64,000 bases of DNA from Oscillospiraceae bacterium (GTDB lineage: Bacteria > Bacillota > Clostridia > Oscillospirales > Ruminococcaceae). The stretch covers positions 1,860,001-1,924,000 of the forward strand of contig CP107210.1 of the NCBI GenBank assembly GCA_025757985.1, written 5' to 3'. The position numbers were made by a program, and so were the translations under genes. Of this stretch, positions 24,562 through 32,591 are shown one piece after another. Under the pieces are notes generated by a model that did not search any database, had not been told where the DNA came from, and saw only the letters and a list, made by a program, of their open reading frames with translations. Every line of letters starts with the position of its first letter. The first letter of the stretch is position 1.

Positions 24562-26246
24562 GCAGTTTCCTTTCTTTTCAGCGGCCTGCCGTACAAAAAC
24601 AGCCCGACAAATGCGTACAGAGCCAGCAGCGGGTGTACCGTGGCAAGGTACATCGTACTGGTGCCGATGCCGAAGCTGGACACCTCGACAAAGGCGATCA
24701 TGGCACAGCGCAGCAGCGCCATGCCGAAAATACCAAACAGCAGCAGCCACGGCACGACCGTTTGCGCTGTGCATTTTTTGCGTATCCACGGCAAAAGCTC
24801 CGTCACATGGAAGAACAGTGCGCACACCGCCCCCACCGTGAGCAGGATGCTGTACACCCACGCCCACCCCTGCATAACGGCAAAGACTGCCTTTTGCCAG
24901 AGGCTGTAATAGGGCGTATCCTTGCCGGCCTCGGCGGCGCTGTTGAAGCCGCAGTGCAGGTAGCCGGACCAGGCGGCAAAGTCCTCCTCAGTGCCGATCG
25001 AGCGCAGTGCCTCATAGGGCGCACAGCCGCGCAGCCCTGCCGCATGGCAGAGGCCGTTCCATGTTTCGGAAAGGGTCGCGGGGACATATTCCGCCCTGAT
25101 GGGCTGACTGGTCGCGGTGCGCTTGCCGGTGCGGCTGGGCAGGGTGCCCGCGTCACAGGCGGCGTTGATCTTGTCTGCCACGGTCTGCCAATAGCCGGCC
25201 GCTGTCTGGGCGTCGGCATAGATGCCCTCAAACTGCGCGGCGCGGCGGATGGCCCAGTAAAAGCTGCCCGCGCGGTAATCGTCCAGACCCGGGTCGCGGA
25301 AGTCGTTTTGCAGCTGGTCGTCCTCCTCCAGCCAGTAGGCCAGCGGCTCCAGCTCCGGCACAGCTGCGTAGATTTTTGCGCGCGCATCAGCGGGCACCGA
25401 CAAATACGGCTTGTCGCTGTCTGTATCGACCCGCATCATCGCGCCCATGGCGGCGGCGAACGAGCCCTCGGAGAAATCCGACAGCGCAAAAACGCCGTAG
25501 TGCGTGTAGTTGAGGGTGCAGAAGGTCAGCACCCCCGCGCCGAGCATCAGATATGGGATCAGCTGCGCGGCCAGCGCCCTCCAGCGGCGCTTGCCCACAA
25601 GCACGACCGCCACGATACCCGTGGCAGCTGCGGCAAAGGGCAGCAGAAACAGCCCCGCATCCTCGCGGTCAAGGTAGCCGCAGGCAAGGCCCGCGCCCGC
25701 CGCAGCCAGCCACGGCCAGAGCGGCGCGGGCTTTTCCTGCACGGCGCGCAGGGCCATGCCCGCCATGCCCGCAAAAAAGTACAGGCAGAGCGCTGGAAAG
25801 ACATTGTCCCGGTAGACGCGCAGCGTGTAGGACGCCCAGCTGGACGGCAGGAACGCCAGCACCGCAAAAAGCGCCAGCGTCAGCACACGGCCCTGCTCGG
25901 GGTCTTTTTTGCGCCACAGCGGCGAAAACGCGAACGCCGCCGTCAGCGCCGCGCCGCACCAGAGCGCCGCGCCGCTGATCAGATACGGCAGGTGCAACGC
26001 ATGCAGCAGCGCCAGCCACACCGGGAAGAACATCGCCTTGGAGAGGGTCAGATAATCATAGGCCCCCAGCCATTGCCCGGCCGTAATGCTGTTGGCGGCG
26101 CGGAACATCAGCTCATCGTCCAGCGGTGCGCCGCCCACCCAGATGTACGCCTGCTGAAAGCCCGTCAGCGCCAGACGCAGGCAGACCAGCAGGGCGCAAA
26201 GCACCCAGAATGTGCGGCGCGACAGCCGCGGACGGTTTCGTTTCAT
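24558..26246 (-). CDS. polytopic membrane protein, GT-C-like
   Basis: The 562-residue protein has about ten to eleven hydrophobic helices in two blocks (about 12-260 and 450-555) around a soluble part (about 265-445). The first loop holds GGAPLDDELMFRAANSI, an acidic stretch in the position used by GT-C glycosyltransferases. No family is recognised with certainty. ATG at 26246 has a GGAGGAA ribosome binding site. It follows a GT2 gene by 18 bases and overlaps the next gene by four, so it belongs to the glycan operon. Confidence 0.72.
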   Translation of the reverse strand: MKRNRPRLSRRTFWVLCALLVCLRLALTGFQQAYIWVGGAPLDDELMFRAANSITAGQWLGAYDYLTLSKAMFFPVWLALLHALHLPYLISGAALWCGAALTAAFAFSPLWRKKDPEQGRVLTLALFAVLAFLPSSWASYTLRVYRDNVFPALCLYFFAGMAGMALRAVQEKPAPLWPWLAAAGAGLACGYLDREDAGLFLLPFAAAATGIVAVVLVGKRRWRALAAQLIPYLMLGAGVLTFCTLNYTHYGVFALSDFSEGSFAAAMGAMMRVDTDSDKPYLSVPADARAKIYAAVPELEPLAYWLEEDDQLQNDFRDPGLDDYRAGSFYWAIRRAAQFEGIYADAQTAAGYWQTVADKINAACDAGTLPSRTGKRTATSQPIRAEYVPATLSETWNGLCHAAGLRGCAPYEALRSIGTEEDFAAWSGYLHCGFNSAAEAGKDTPYYSLWQKAVFAVMQGWAWVYSILLTVGAVCALFFHVTELLPWIRKKCTAQTVVPWLLLFGIFGMALLRCAMIAFVEVSSFGIGTSTMYLATVHPLLALYAFVGLFLYGRPLKRKETA

Positions 26247-26264
26247 CGGAAAATTCCTCCTGCG

Positions 26265-27176
26265 TTATTTCTGCAGCTTTTCAATGCTCTCTACCAGATA
26301 CTTCTGCTGGCGGAAGTTGAGGTTCAGCAGCAGGCAGAGGTACTTGACCACGATGGTCAGCACGGCAAATAGCCCTGCAAAGCCCACGGTGATGACAAAC
26401 ATCGTTGTGGTCCAGCCGGCAACCGGGTGGCCTGTGGCAAAGATGATGAGGGTGTAGACCAGCTCGGCCAGCGCCAGCGCCAGCATACAGAGGGTGATCG
26501 TCATGCTGGCCTTGAAGCCGAAGTCGGTATACAGCGCCAGACTGTCCACGGCCAGATTGAAGCGGCCGCTGCCCTTGACGGTCAGCTGGCCGTCAAATTC
26601 AAGATCGGTCATCTTGAGGCCGCTGGCCGCGTAGGCAGCCTTGCGGTAGGGCAGGTGCGCACTGGAGGCATGGACCCGGTTGATGGCCCGCCGGGTGACG
26701 AGGCGGAACGCATCGGTGCGCAGCTGATAGGCGCTTTGGGAGTTGGCGTTGAACAACTTATAGAACAGGCTGCTGCCGCCGCGCACGGTGCGCGGGCAGA
26801 CCGACACGATGTCGCTGCCGGTCAGCGCCGTGCGGTACGCCTCAAAGATCAGCGATGCCGGGTAGCAAAGCTCGGTGGAGTCAAATTCATACACATAATC
26901 GCCGATGGCGGCATCCAGCCCCGCATTCATGGCGTCCTCAAGCCCATGAAAAAGGCTCATGTGCAGGATCGTCAGCGGGGCAGTCTGCTCGCGGCCCCAT
27001 TCCCGCAGGCGGGCCACGGTGTCATCGGTACAGGCATCATCCACGACCACCAACTCATACTGGGCAAAGTGGGCGTCCAGCTCGGACGCGACCGTGCGGC
27101 AGAACGCGACCGCGCGGTCACCGTCATCATGCAGGTAGACGACCGCCGAAATAAAATTCTTTTCTTTTGTATTCAT
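26265..27176 (-). CDS. GT2 glycosyltransferase with C-terminal membrane helices
   Basis: The N-terminal GT-A domain shows VVVDDACTDDT (about 43-53) and the metal/nucleotide site region YEFDSTELCYP (about 93-103). Two hydrophobic helices (about 225-250 and 260-285) follow, as in DPM1/GtrB-like enzymes that load sugars onto polyprenyl phosphate. The canonical DxD appears as DST, so donor binding may differ. ATG at 27176 overlaps the upstream gene by four bases. It probably supplies a lipid-linked sugar to the membrane protein encoded next. Confidence 0.85.
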   Translation of the reverse strand: MNTKEKNFISAVVYLHDDGDRAVAFCRTVASELDAHFAQYELVVVDDACTDDTVARLREWGREQTAPLTILHMSLFHGLEDAMNAGLDAAIGDYVYEFDSTELCYPASLIFEAYRTALTGSDIVSVCPRTVRGGSSLFYKLFNANSQSAYQLRTDAFRLVTRRAINRVHASSAHLPYRKAAYAASGLKMTDLEFDGQLTVKGSGRFNLAVDSLALYTDFGFKASMTITLCMLALALAELVYTLIIFATGHPVAGWTTTMFVITVGFAGLFAVLTIVVKYLCLLLNLNFRQQKYLVESIEKLQK

Positions 27177-28291
27177 ACTTCCAGAACCTCGTCCAGGTCA
27201 TACACCGTGTTGATCTTGCCGGACAGCACGCTGACCAGCTTGGGGGCCTCGCTCATCACGCGGACCACCGTCGGGCGCGAGTCGTCGATCTCGCTGGCCT
27301 TCAGGATGGGCTTCATGCTGAAAAGGCTGCTGTGGTAGGCAAAGCCGTATTCTTCCTTCAGATATTTGCGGGCAAGCTGGCTCATGTAGGGCCAGGCGCT
27401 GGCCGGCTTTGCCGGGCACTCGTTGCAGTTGTACAGGCTGCCGGGGGTGCAGCGGCCGCCGCTCTCCTTCTGGCAGGGGAAGGTTGCCACGCTGTCATAG
27501 CTTGTCTCATGCGGCGTAAAGGTCACACTGGTCAGGCTGTGCAGACCGGTCTGGCCGAAGGGCATCAGGCTGAAAAATGGTCCGTCCATGACCGTAATGC
27601 CGGTGTTACGAAGTTTTTCGTCAACAGTACACAAAATGATCTCGCATTTTTCGTACTTAATACCGAAGGGCGGCAGCCCCAGCATGGCATGGATGTCGTT
27701 GACGCCCGCGTAGGTCGCGCTGAGCAGGTAGGGTGCCTCGGCCGTGTACTCCCCTGCTGTGACCCGCCACACGCTGCCGGCCTGCTCGATGCGGTCCGGT
27801 TTGCGGCTGTAGAGGATCTCAATATTGGGCAGCGCCGCCAGCTGCTCCAGAAACCAGCGCTTAAGCACCTGCGCATCGTAGGTGTACTCGGTCGTCAGGA
27901 AGGCGCCGTCACACAGGCCGGGGTTAAAGTATTTTTCCGGCGGTACATCGTCACAGCGTATCTCAGCCGCTGCGCAGAACCGGCGGAACTCCGCCGCGTT
28001 CGTCCATGAAAAATGGGCGCTTGTGGCGTACACCTGATCAAATTCCGTATGCAGGCAGAAGCCGTAATCGCGGCAGAACCGCTCAAAATAATGGGCGGAC
28101 TTAATGGCCGTGGAATAGCTGCGCGGATAGTGGTACCCCATGTGAACGCGGGCCTGATTGATGTAGGTTGCCCGCATAAAGGGGGCGGGGTCGCGCTCCA
28201 GCACCAGCACCCGCTGGCCCGCCGCACCGCATTTCTGCGCCGCATACAAGCCATACAGTCCCGCGCCGAGGATGATTTTGTCGTAGGTCAT
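27173..28291 (-). CDS. FAD-dependent oxidoreductase (DAO/UGM-like)
   Basis: The N-terminal FAD-binding motif is IILGAGLYGLYAAQKC (about 5-20), with VLVLERD (28-34) as the second strand. The 372-residue protein includes YINQARVHMGYHYPRS, an arginine- and tyrosine-rich stretch found in sugar-linked oxidoreductases near UDP-galactopyranose mutase, and four cysteines in CQKESGGRCTPGSLYNCNEC that could bind a metal or cluster. The exact reaction is unknown. It lies 20 bases after a GT2 gene with AAGGAA before the ATG. Confidence 0.75.
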   Translation of the reverse strand: MTYDKIILGAGLYGLYAAQKCGAAGQRVLVLERDPAPFMRATYINQARVHMGYHYPRSYSTAIKSAHYFERFCRDYGFCLHTEFDQVYATSAHFSWTNAAEFRRFCAAAEIRCDDVPPEKYFNPGLCDGAFLTTEYTYDAQVLKRWFLEQLAALPNIEILYSRKPDRIEQAGSVWRVTAGEYTAEAPYLLSATYAGVNDIHAMLGLPPFGIKYEKCEIILCTVDEKLRNTGITVMDGPFFSLMPFGQTGLHSLTSVTFTPHETSYDSVATFPCQKESGGRCTPGSLYNCNECPAKPASAWPYMSQLARKYLKEEYGFAYHSSLFSMKPILKASEIDDSRPTVVRVMSEAPKLVSVLSGKINTVYDLDEVLEV

Positions 28292-28311
28292 AGAGCGTGT
28301 TCCTTTTCCTT

Positions 28312-29112
28312 TTACGGATTATACTTCCCTGCAAGGGCGTTTAGGAGGATTTTCATCAGGTCGCTGTTGCCCTTGAAGCCGGTGATCTTGGTGGGGGTCT
28401 TGCCGGTGGCCGGGTAGGCGCGGGTCACGGGGACCTCGCAGGCTTTCAGCCCCAGCTGGGTGGCGCGGATGCTCAGATACGCCAGCAGCTCATACCCACC
28501 AAAGACATCGCGCAGCGGGCGGACATCGGGGTGGGTCAGATACTCGCGGCTGTAGGCGCGGTAGGCGTTGGTCGTGTCGGTAAACCACTGGTGCGCACCA
28601 AGGCTGACAAGCGGCGCATGGACCAGCCGCACGGCGGCATAGCGCACCGGCGGCGTGTTGATCGCATGACCGCCGCGGATAAAGCGGCTGCCCTGCACAA
28701 GGTCGTAGCCTGCCTGCAGCTTGGCGATAAATTCCGGCACATCCTCGATCGAGTCCTTGTTGTTGCCGTCGATGGTCAGGATACCTTTATAGCCGCGGTC
28801 CAGCGCAAAATAGATGCCCATGCGCAGCTGTGCGCCCTGCCTGCCGGGGCCGGTCTTGGTCAGCAGCGTGTTCACATGGTAAAGCTGCAGCGTGTCGTGC
28901 TTCATGCTGCCGTCGGTCGAGCCGCCGTCGCAGATAACGATGTCGCACACGCGGTCGATGCCCGCCGTCTGGGCGCGGCCCAGCTCGGTCAGGATGCGGG
29001 CGCCCTCGTTGATGACGGGGATCAGCAGGCAGTAATCGCTGCGGCGGCCCTCAAACTCGGCGGCGGTAAAATCCGGCACACCGTTCAGATTCCTGCGCTC
29101 ATATTCGATCAT
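28312..29112 (-). CDS. GT2 family glycosyltransferase
   Basis: The GT-A fold is shown by LLIPVINEGARI (about 29-40), IVICDGGSTDGS (58-69) and the DxD-like TIDGNNKDS (about 114-122), followed by QGSRFIRGG. It has no membrane helix, so it acts at the inner membrane face. The DPM1/DPG-synthase group looks closest. The ATG at 29112 overlaps the isomerase gene by four bases and has GGAGG seven bases upstream. It is the third gene of the operon that starts at 30827. Confidence 0.88.
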   Translation of the reverse strand: MIEYERRNLNGVPDFTAAEFEGRRSDYCLLIPVINEGARILTELGRAQTAGIDRVCDIVICDGGSTDGSMKHDTLQLYHVNTLLTKTGPGRQGAQLRMGIYFALDRGYKGILTIDGNNKDSIEDVPEFIAKLQAGYDLVQGSRFIRGGHAINTPPVRYAAVRLVHAPLVSLGAHQWFTDTTNAYRAYSREYLTHPDVRPLRDVFGGYELLAYLSIRATQLGLKACEVPVTRAYPATGKTPTKITGFKGNSDLMKILLNALAGKYNP

Positions 29113-29897
29113 GCGAACACCTCCGCGATATAGTCCATCGTGCGGCGAACCGTGTCAAGGTCGGTGCGGGCCATCTCGATCGAGACAAAGCCGCTGTAGC
29201 CCACCGCACCCAGCAGCAGTGCCAGCTCCTTATGCTCGGGGCGGCGCTCGATGGGGGCCAGACCCGGCTCACTGATATGTACATGACTGACATACTGCAT
29301 GTCGTCAATAAAGCTCTGCAGCTTTTCGCCCTGCGCCAGCACGGTGGACAGGTCGAGGTTTACGGACAGGCCGGGGTTGTCAAGCCGCTTGACCAGCGCA
29401 AAGGCGTCTGCCGTGTTGTTCAGGTAGTTTGTATACATCGGGGGGTTGGCCTCCAGCGCCAGATGCACCCCATACCGCGCCGCAAGGTTGCCGGCCTGCA
29501 TAAAAAAGGCCTCGGCCGTGGCATCGCTGCCGCCCAGCGGGCGCATACGGTTTTTGGGGCAGCCGAACACCAGCGAGGGGCAGTTCAGGCTGTGGGCAAA
29601 CTGGAACGCCTGCGCCGTGTAGTCAAGCAGCGGTTCGGTGTCGGCGGCGTTGAAGATATTGCCCTGCTGCCCGTACCAGATGCTTTGCAGACTGGGCACC
29701 GAGAAGCCCCAGCGGTTTTTGAGATAACCGCCGAACAAGAGCGCGCTCGTCAGGTTCTCATACGGTGTTTCGGAGAAAATGCGGGTCGGGGCCAGCTCCA
29801 GACCGGTAAAGCCTGCCTGCTGCATGGCTGTGTAGACTGCCTCGTCATCCTCCTTATGCCATGCAATGTTGGAGATGGAAAGCTGATAGTTCGGCAT
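29109..29897 (-). CDS. sugar phosphate isomerase/epimerase (xylose-isomerase-like TIM barrel)
   Basis: The 262-residue protein has the AP-endonuclease-2/xylose-isomerase TIM barrel pattern. Metal-ligand candidates lie at strand ends: LELAP (about 34), LALEANPP (about 146), VNLDLST (about 180), HVHISEPG (about 206) and SIEMAR (about 239). It probably isomerises or epimerises a sugar in the glycan pathway. The ATG at 29897 begins three bases after the epimerase stop, with GGAGG upstream, so it is translated together with it. Confidence 0.85.
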   Translation of the reverse strand: MPNYQLSISNIAWHKEDDEAVYTAMQQAGFTGLELAPTRIFSETPYENLTSALLFGGYLKNRWGFSVPSLQSIWYGQQGNIFNAADTEPLLDYTAQAFQFAHSLNCPSLVFGCPKNRMRPLGGSDATAEAFFMQAGNLAARYGVHLALEANPPMYTNYLNNTADAFALVKRLDNPGLSVNLDLSTVLAQGEKLQSFIDDMQYVSHVHISEPGLAPIERRPEHKELALLLGAVGYSGFVSIEMARTDLDTVRRTMDYIAEVFA

Positions 29898-29900
29898 GGG

Positions 29901-30827
29901 TCAATCCCTCCAGTCGCGCAGAAAGCGCGTAATATCGTCCAGTTCCTCTTGTTTTGTGCAGAGATACGCCCTGCTGCCGCCCAGCAGCTGCGCATAACGG
30001 CTGCGCAGGTCGTAGTCAAACGGCGGCTTGGCCAGCTCATTGCGCCAGTCGGCTTGCCCGGTGACGGCGGTGTAGACCTCGGCAGCCGAAACCGGCGGCG
30101 TGCAGAGGTGCAGCATTTTTATACCTGCGGCGCGGGCCCTGCCGATGTCGGCCCAGAGCCGGCCCAGATCGTAGAACTGGTAGCGGCTGCGGGAATCGGT
30201 AAACGCCAGCGCGTTAAAGTCGTTGTGTGCAAAGAACTCCTTGAGCGCGGCGCGGTCGGCCGTGCCGTTCAGTTTGTAAAAACCGTTGTCCGCCAGCGTG
30301 TACGCCGCCTTGACAAGGTCTGATTTTGACGTCAGCTCGTCATATTTCTCTGGACGCAGCATGGCCGGGGTGATGGTGTGCAGGTCAAAGAGGAAGTTTT
30401 TCTTCAGCCCCGCGCCGTAGAGCGCCGGCAGGCGGACGATGAGGGCCTCGGGGAAATCCTCGCGCACCCAGTTTTCCAGCTGCAGACGGTTTTTGCCGTA
30501 GGCGGGCAGTCCGTCAGGCAGGGGGGTATCGTCCTCATATTTGCCGCGGCTGTCCAGCCAGACGGCGATGGAGGAGATCAGCACCAGCTCCTTCGGCGCG
30601 ATCCTGCGCAGGTTTTCCCGCGCGGCGCGCATCACGGCAAGGTCTGCCTCCGGGTCAGCGTTGGCCAGAAACATGGCGGCGGGCACCCCGGCGTAGACAC
30701 AAAGCTCCGGCCGGGTGCCGTACTGCGCGGCAATATCGCTGCTGTGGCAGGCCGCGGCAAATGTATGCTTTGCCGCCAGATTGCCCCCCACGAACCCGGT
30801 GGAGCCGACAAGCAGATCAACGGACAT
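29901..30827 (-). CDS. NAD-dependent epimerase/dehydratase family protein
   Basis: The Rossmann motif GSTGFVGG is at residues 8-15. LVLISSIAVW (about 80-89) carries the usual serine site. The YxxxK motif is imperfect: AYGKNRLQLENWV has Arg where Lys is expected, with a Lys two residues after the Tyr. The protein belongs to the extended SDR class that modifies nucleotide sugars, though catalysis needs checking. It is the first gene of a tightly packed operon, with its own promoter at 30862-30890 and AAAGGGG before the ATG. Confidence 0.85.
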   Translation of the reverse strand: MSVDLLVGSTGFVGGNLAAKHTFAAACHSSDIAAQYGTRPELCVYAGVPAAMFLANADPEADLAVMRAARENLRRIAPKELVLISSIAVWLDSRGKYEDDTPLPDGLPAYGKNRLQLENWVREDFPEALIVRLPALYGAGLKKNFLFDLHTITPAMLRPEKYDELTSKSDLVKAAYTLADNGFYKLNGTADRAALKEFFAHNDFNALAFTDSRSRYQFYDLGRLWADIGRARAAGIKMLHLCTPPVSAAEVYTAVTGQADWRNELAKPPFDYDLRSRYAQLLGGSRAYLCTKQEELDDITRFLRDWRD

Positions 30828-30861
30828 GGTTCATTCCCCTTTGCACATTTATACAAAATAC

Positions 30862-30890
30862 ATTATAGCGTATCGCAGGGGAAAAAGCAA
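30862..30890 (-). promoter_or_regulatory. promoter of the epimerase-led glycan operon
   Basis: On the minus strand TTGCTT (30885-30890), a 17-base spacer and TATAAT (30862-30867). The -35 box overlaps the foot and T-tract of the upstream terminator. Confidence 0.75.
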
Positions 30891-30920
30891 CGCCCTGCGC
30901 AGAATCGCGCAGGGCGTTGC
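30882..30920 (-). terminator. rho-independent terminator downstream of hisH-like gene
   Basis: GCAACGCCCTGCGC (30887-30900) and GCGCAGGGCGTTGC (30907-30920) form a perfect 14-base stem with a six-base loop. TTTTT follows on the minus strand. Confidence 0.93.
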
Positions 30921-30933
30921 AGATGATTGCTCT

Positions 30934-31019
30934 GTAGGGGCCGGACATGTCCGGCCCTCCACGGTACGGCAAAAGGGCTTTTACGGGAAAGCCGCGGGCC
31001 GGGCATGCCCGGCCCCTAC
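30934..31019. repeat. modular palindromic repeat (GTAGGGG family)
   Basis: Two units are present: GTAGGGGCCGGACATGTCCGGCCC at the left and a unit with core CCGGGCATGCCCGG at the right, ending in CCCTAC. The stop codon of the hisH-like gene (31016-31018) is part of the repeat end. Confidence 0.8.
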
Positions 31020-31663
31020 CGTTCGGCCGACTTCAAAAACTCCTCAATAATTTTGAGTCCGACCGCCCCGGATTTTTCCGGGTGGAACTGGCAGCCGAGG
31101 ACGCTGCCGTGGGTGGCGGCGGCGCAGATCTGCCGCCCGCCGTAGGTCGTGTAGGCCAAACAGTCCGTGCCCTGCAGGGGCTTTGCCTCATAGCTGTGGA
31201 TAAAATAGCACTCCTCCCCTGCGCGCAGCTGCGCCAGCGCGGTGCCGGCAAAGTCGGCGCGGCCCCCGCCGGGATAGAGCGGCTCCCAGCTGATGTGCGG
31301 CACCCGCTGGGGGCAGCCGTCCGCATCGGTGCCGGGGATTTTGACCACGCGACCGGGGATCAGCCCCAGCCCCTTGTGCAGGCCGAATTCCTCCGACTCG
31401 TCAAACAGCATCTGCATACCAAGGCAGATACCCAGCAGCGGCGTACCGGCAGCAGCCTTCTGCCGGATCGGCTCGATCAGGCCCAGCTTTTCCAGCCCGG
31501 CCATGCCGTCCCGGAACGCCCCGACCCCCGGCAGCACCAGCGCATCGGCGCGCAGCACCTCCGCCGGGTCACTCGTCAGCAGCGTTTCCGCCCCGAAGCG
31601 TGCAAAGGCATGCTGCACGCTGAGCAGGTTGGACAGACCGTAATCAATGATCGTCACCTTCAT
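31016..31663 (-). CDS. HisH-like glutamine amidotransferase (sugar amidation)
   Basis: The class I glutamine amidotransferase triad is complete: Cys80 (GICLGMQ), His194 and Glu196 (FHPEKSG). It releases ammonia from glutamine for a HisF-like partner, whose gene overlaps it by four bases. No other his gene is near, and a WbpG-like amidotransferase lies just upstream, so I infer a role in surface-sugar amidation as for HisH2 in O-antigen clusters, not histidine synthesis. A terminator follows at 30882-30920. Confidence 0.88.
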   Translation of the reverse strand: MKVTIIDYGLSNLLSVQHAFARFGAETLLTSDPAEVLRADALVLPGVGAFRDGMAGLEKLGLIEPIRQKAAAGTPLLGICLGMQMLFDESEEFGLHKGLGLIPGRVVKIPGTDADGCPQRVPHISWEPLYPGGGRADFAGTALAQLRAGEECYFIHSYEAKPLQGTDCLAYTTYGGRQICAAATHGSVLGCQFHPEKSGAVGLKIIEEFLKSAER

Positions 31664-32427
31664 ACCTTACGCACCCCCACACCGCCCGCGCGGATGTCAT
31701 CCTTCAGCTCCTGCACGGTCTCTTTTTGGTAATGCAGCACCGCAGCACAGGCCACGGCGTCCGCACCGGCCTGCGCAGCATCTACAATGTCATCGCCGCA
31801 GCCCACACCGCCGCCGCAGATGACCGGCACATTCACAGCACTGGTCACAGCCTTGATAAGCTCCAGATCCATGCCCTGCTGCAGCCCTTCGCAGTCCACG
31901 CTGGTCAGCAGGATCTCGCCTGCGCCCAGCGCCACACCGCGCTTGGCCCACTCGACCACATCGTAGCCGGAGTGGGCGCGGCCGTTGTCGTAGTAGGCCT
32001 CCCACTTGCCGGGCCATGTACGGCTGCGCTTGGCCTGAATGGACAGCACCATGCACTGGCTGCCGAAGGCCTCGGCCACCTCGGTGATGAGCGCAGGCCG
32101 CTTGATGGCCGCCGTGTTGATCGCAACCTTGTCCGCCCCCATCGACAGGATGTGGCGCACATCCTCCACGCTGCGCAGGCCGCCGCCCACGCAGACAGGA
32201 ATATACACATCATCGACTGTTTTGCGCACAATATCACTTAGATTATTGCGGTTGTACAGGCTTGCCACAATGTCTATGTAGAGCAGCTCGTCAATGCCCT
32301 GCTCATAGTATGCTTTCGCAAAGCTGTTCGGGTCGCCCAGCTTGCGCAGCCCCTCCAGCTGGATGCCCTTGACAAGGTTGGTGTCTTTGACATCAAGACG
32401 GGCGATCAGTCGTATTTTTTTTTGCAT
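31660..32427 (-). CDS. HisF-like ammonia-channel subunit (sugar amidation)
   Basis: The 255-residue TIM barrel begins RLIARLDVKDTNLVKGIQ, keeping the first catalytic Asp (Asp12), but the second one, normally in SIDAKR (Asp130 in classic HisF), is Gln131 here (LSIQAKRSR). The CVGGGLRS and GADKVAIN stretches typical of HisF are kept. True cyclase activity is therefore doubtful. The protein likely docks HisH and passes ammonia to the WbpG-like enzyme. ATG at 32427 has GAGG seven bases upstream. Confidence 0.88.
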   Translation of the reverse strand: MQKKIRLIARLDVKDTNLVKGIQLEGLRKLGDPNSFAKAYYEQGIDELLYIDIVASLYNRNNLSDIVRKTVDDVYIPVCVGGGLRSVEDVRHILSMGADKVAINTAAIKRPALITEVAEAFGSQCMVLSIQAKRSRTWPGKWEAYYDNGRAHSGYDVVEWAKRGVALGAGEILLTSVDCEGLQQGMDLELIKAVTSAVNVPVICGGGVGCGDDIVDAAQAGADAVACAAVLHYQKETVQELKDDIRAGGVGVRKV

Positions 32428-32441
32428 AAATGAACCTCGTT

Positions 32442-32588
32442 AAAGCCTTCTCCCGGGGGAGAAGGCGACCGAGCGAAGCGAGGTCGGATGAGGGGCGCGT
32501 ATGCCGCGATTGCCCGCAAACGAGCTGCCGCGGAAAGCCCCCCTCATCAGTCCGCTTCGCGGACAGCTTCCCCCAAGGGGGAAGCCTT
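32442..32588. repeat. palindromic intergenic repeat (CCGGATGAGGGG family) inside an operon
   Basis: AAGCCTTCTCCC...GAGAAGG and AGCTTCCCCCAAGGGGGAAGCC arms flank TCGGATGAGGGGC...CCCCTCATCAGTCCGC. It fills the gap between the WbpG-like and HisF-like genes. Confidence 0.85.
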
Positions 32589-32591
32589 GTC

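Noticed and set aside
31016..32427. HisH and HisF as part of histidine biosynthesis
   Set aside because: No other his genes are near, HisF lacks the second catalytic Asp, and a WbpG-like gene lies in the same operon.
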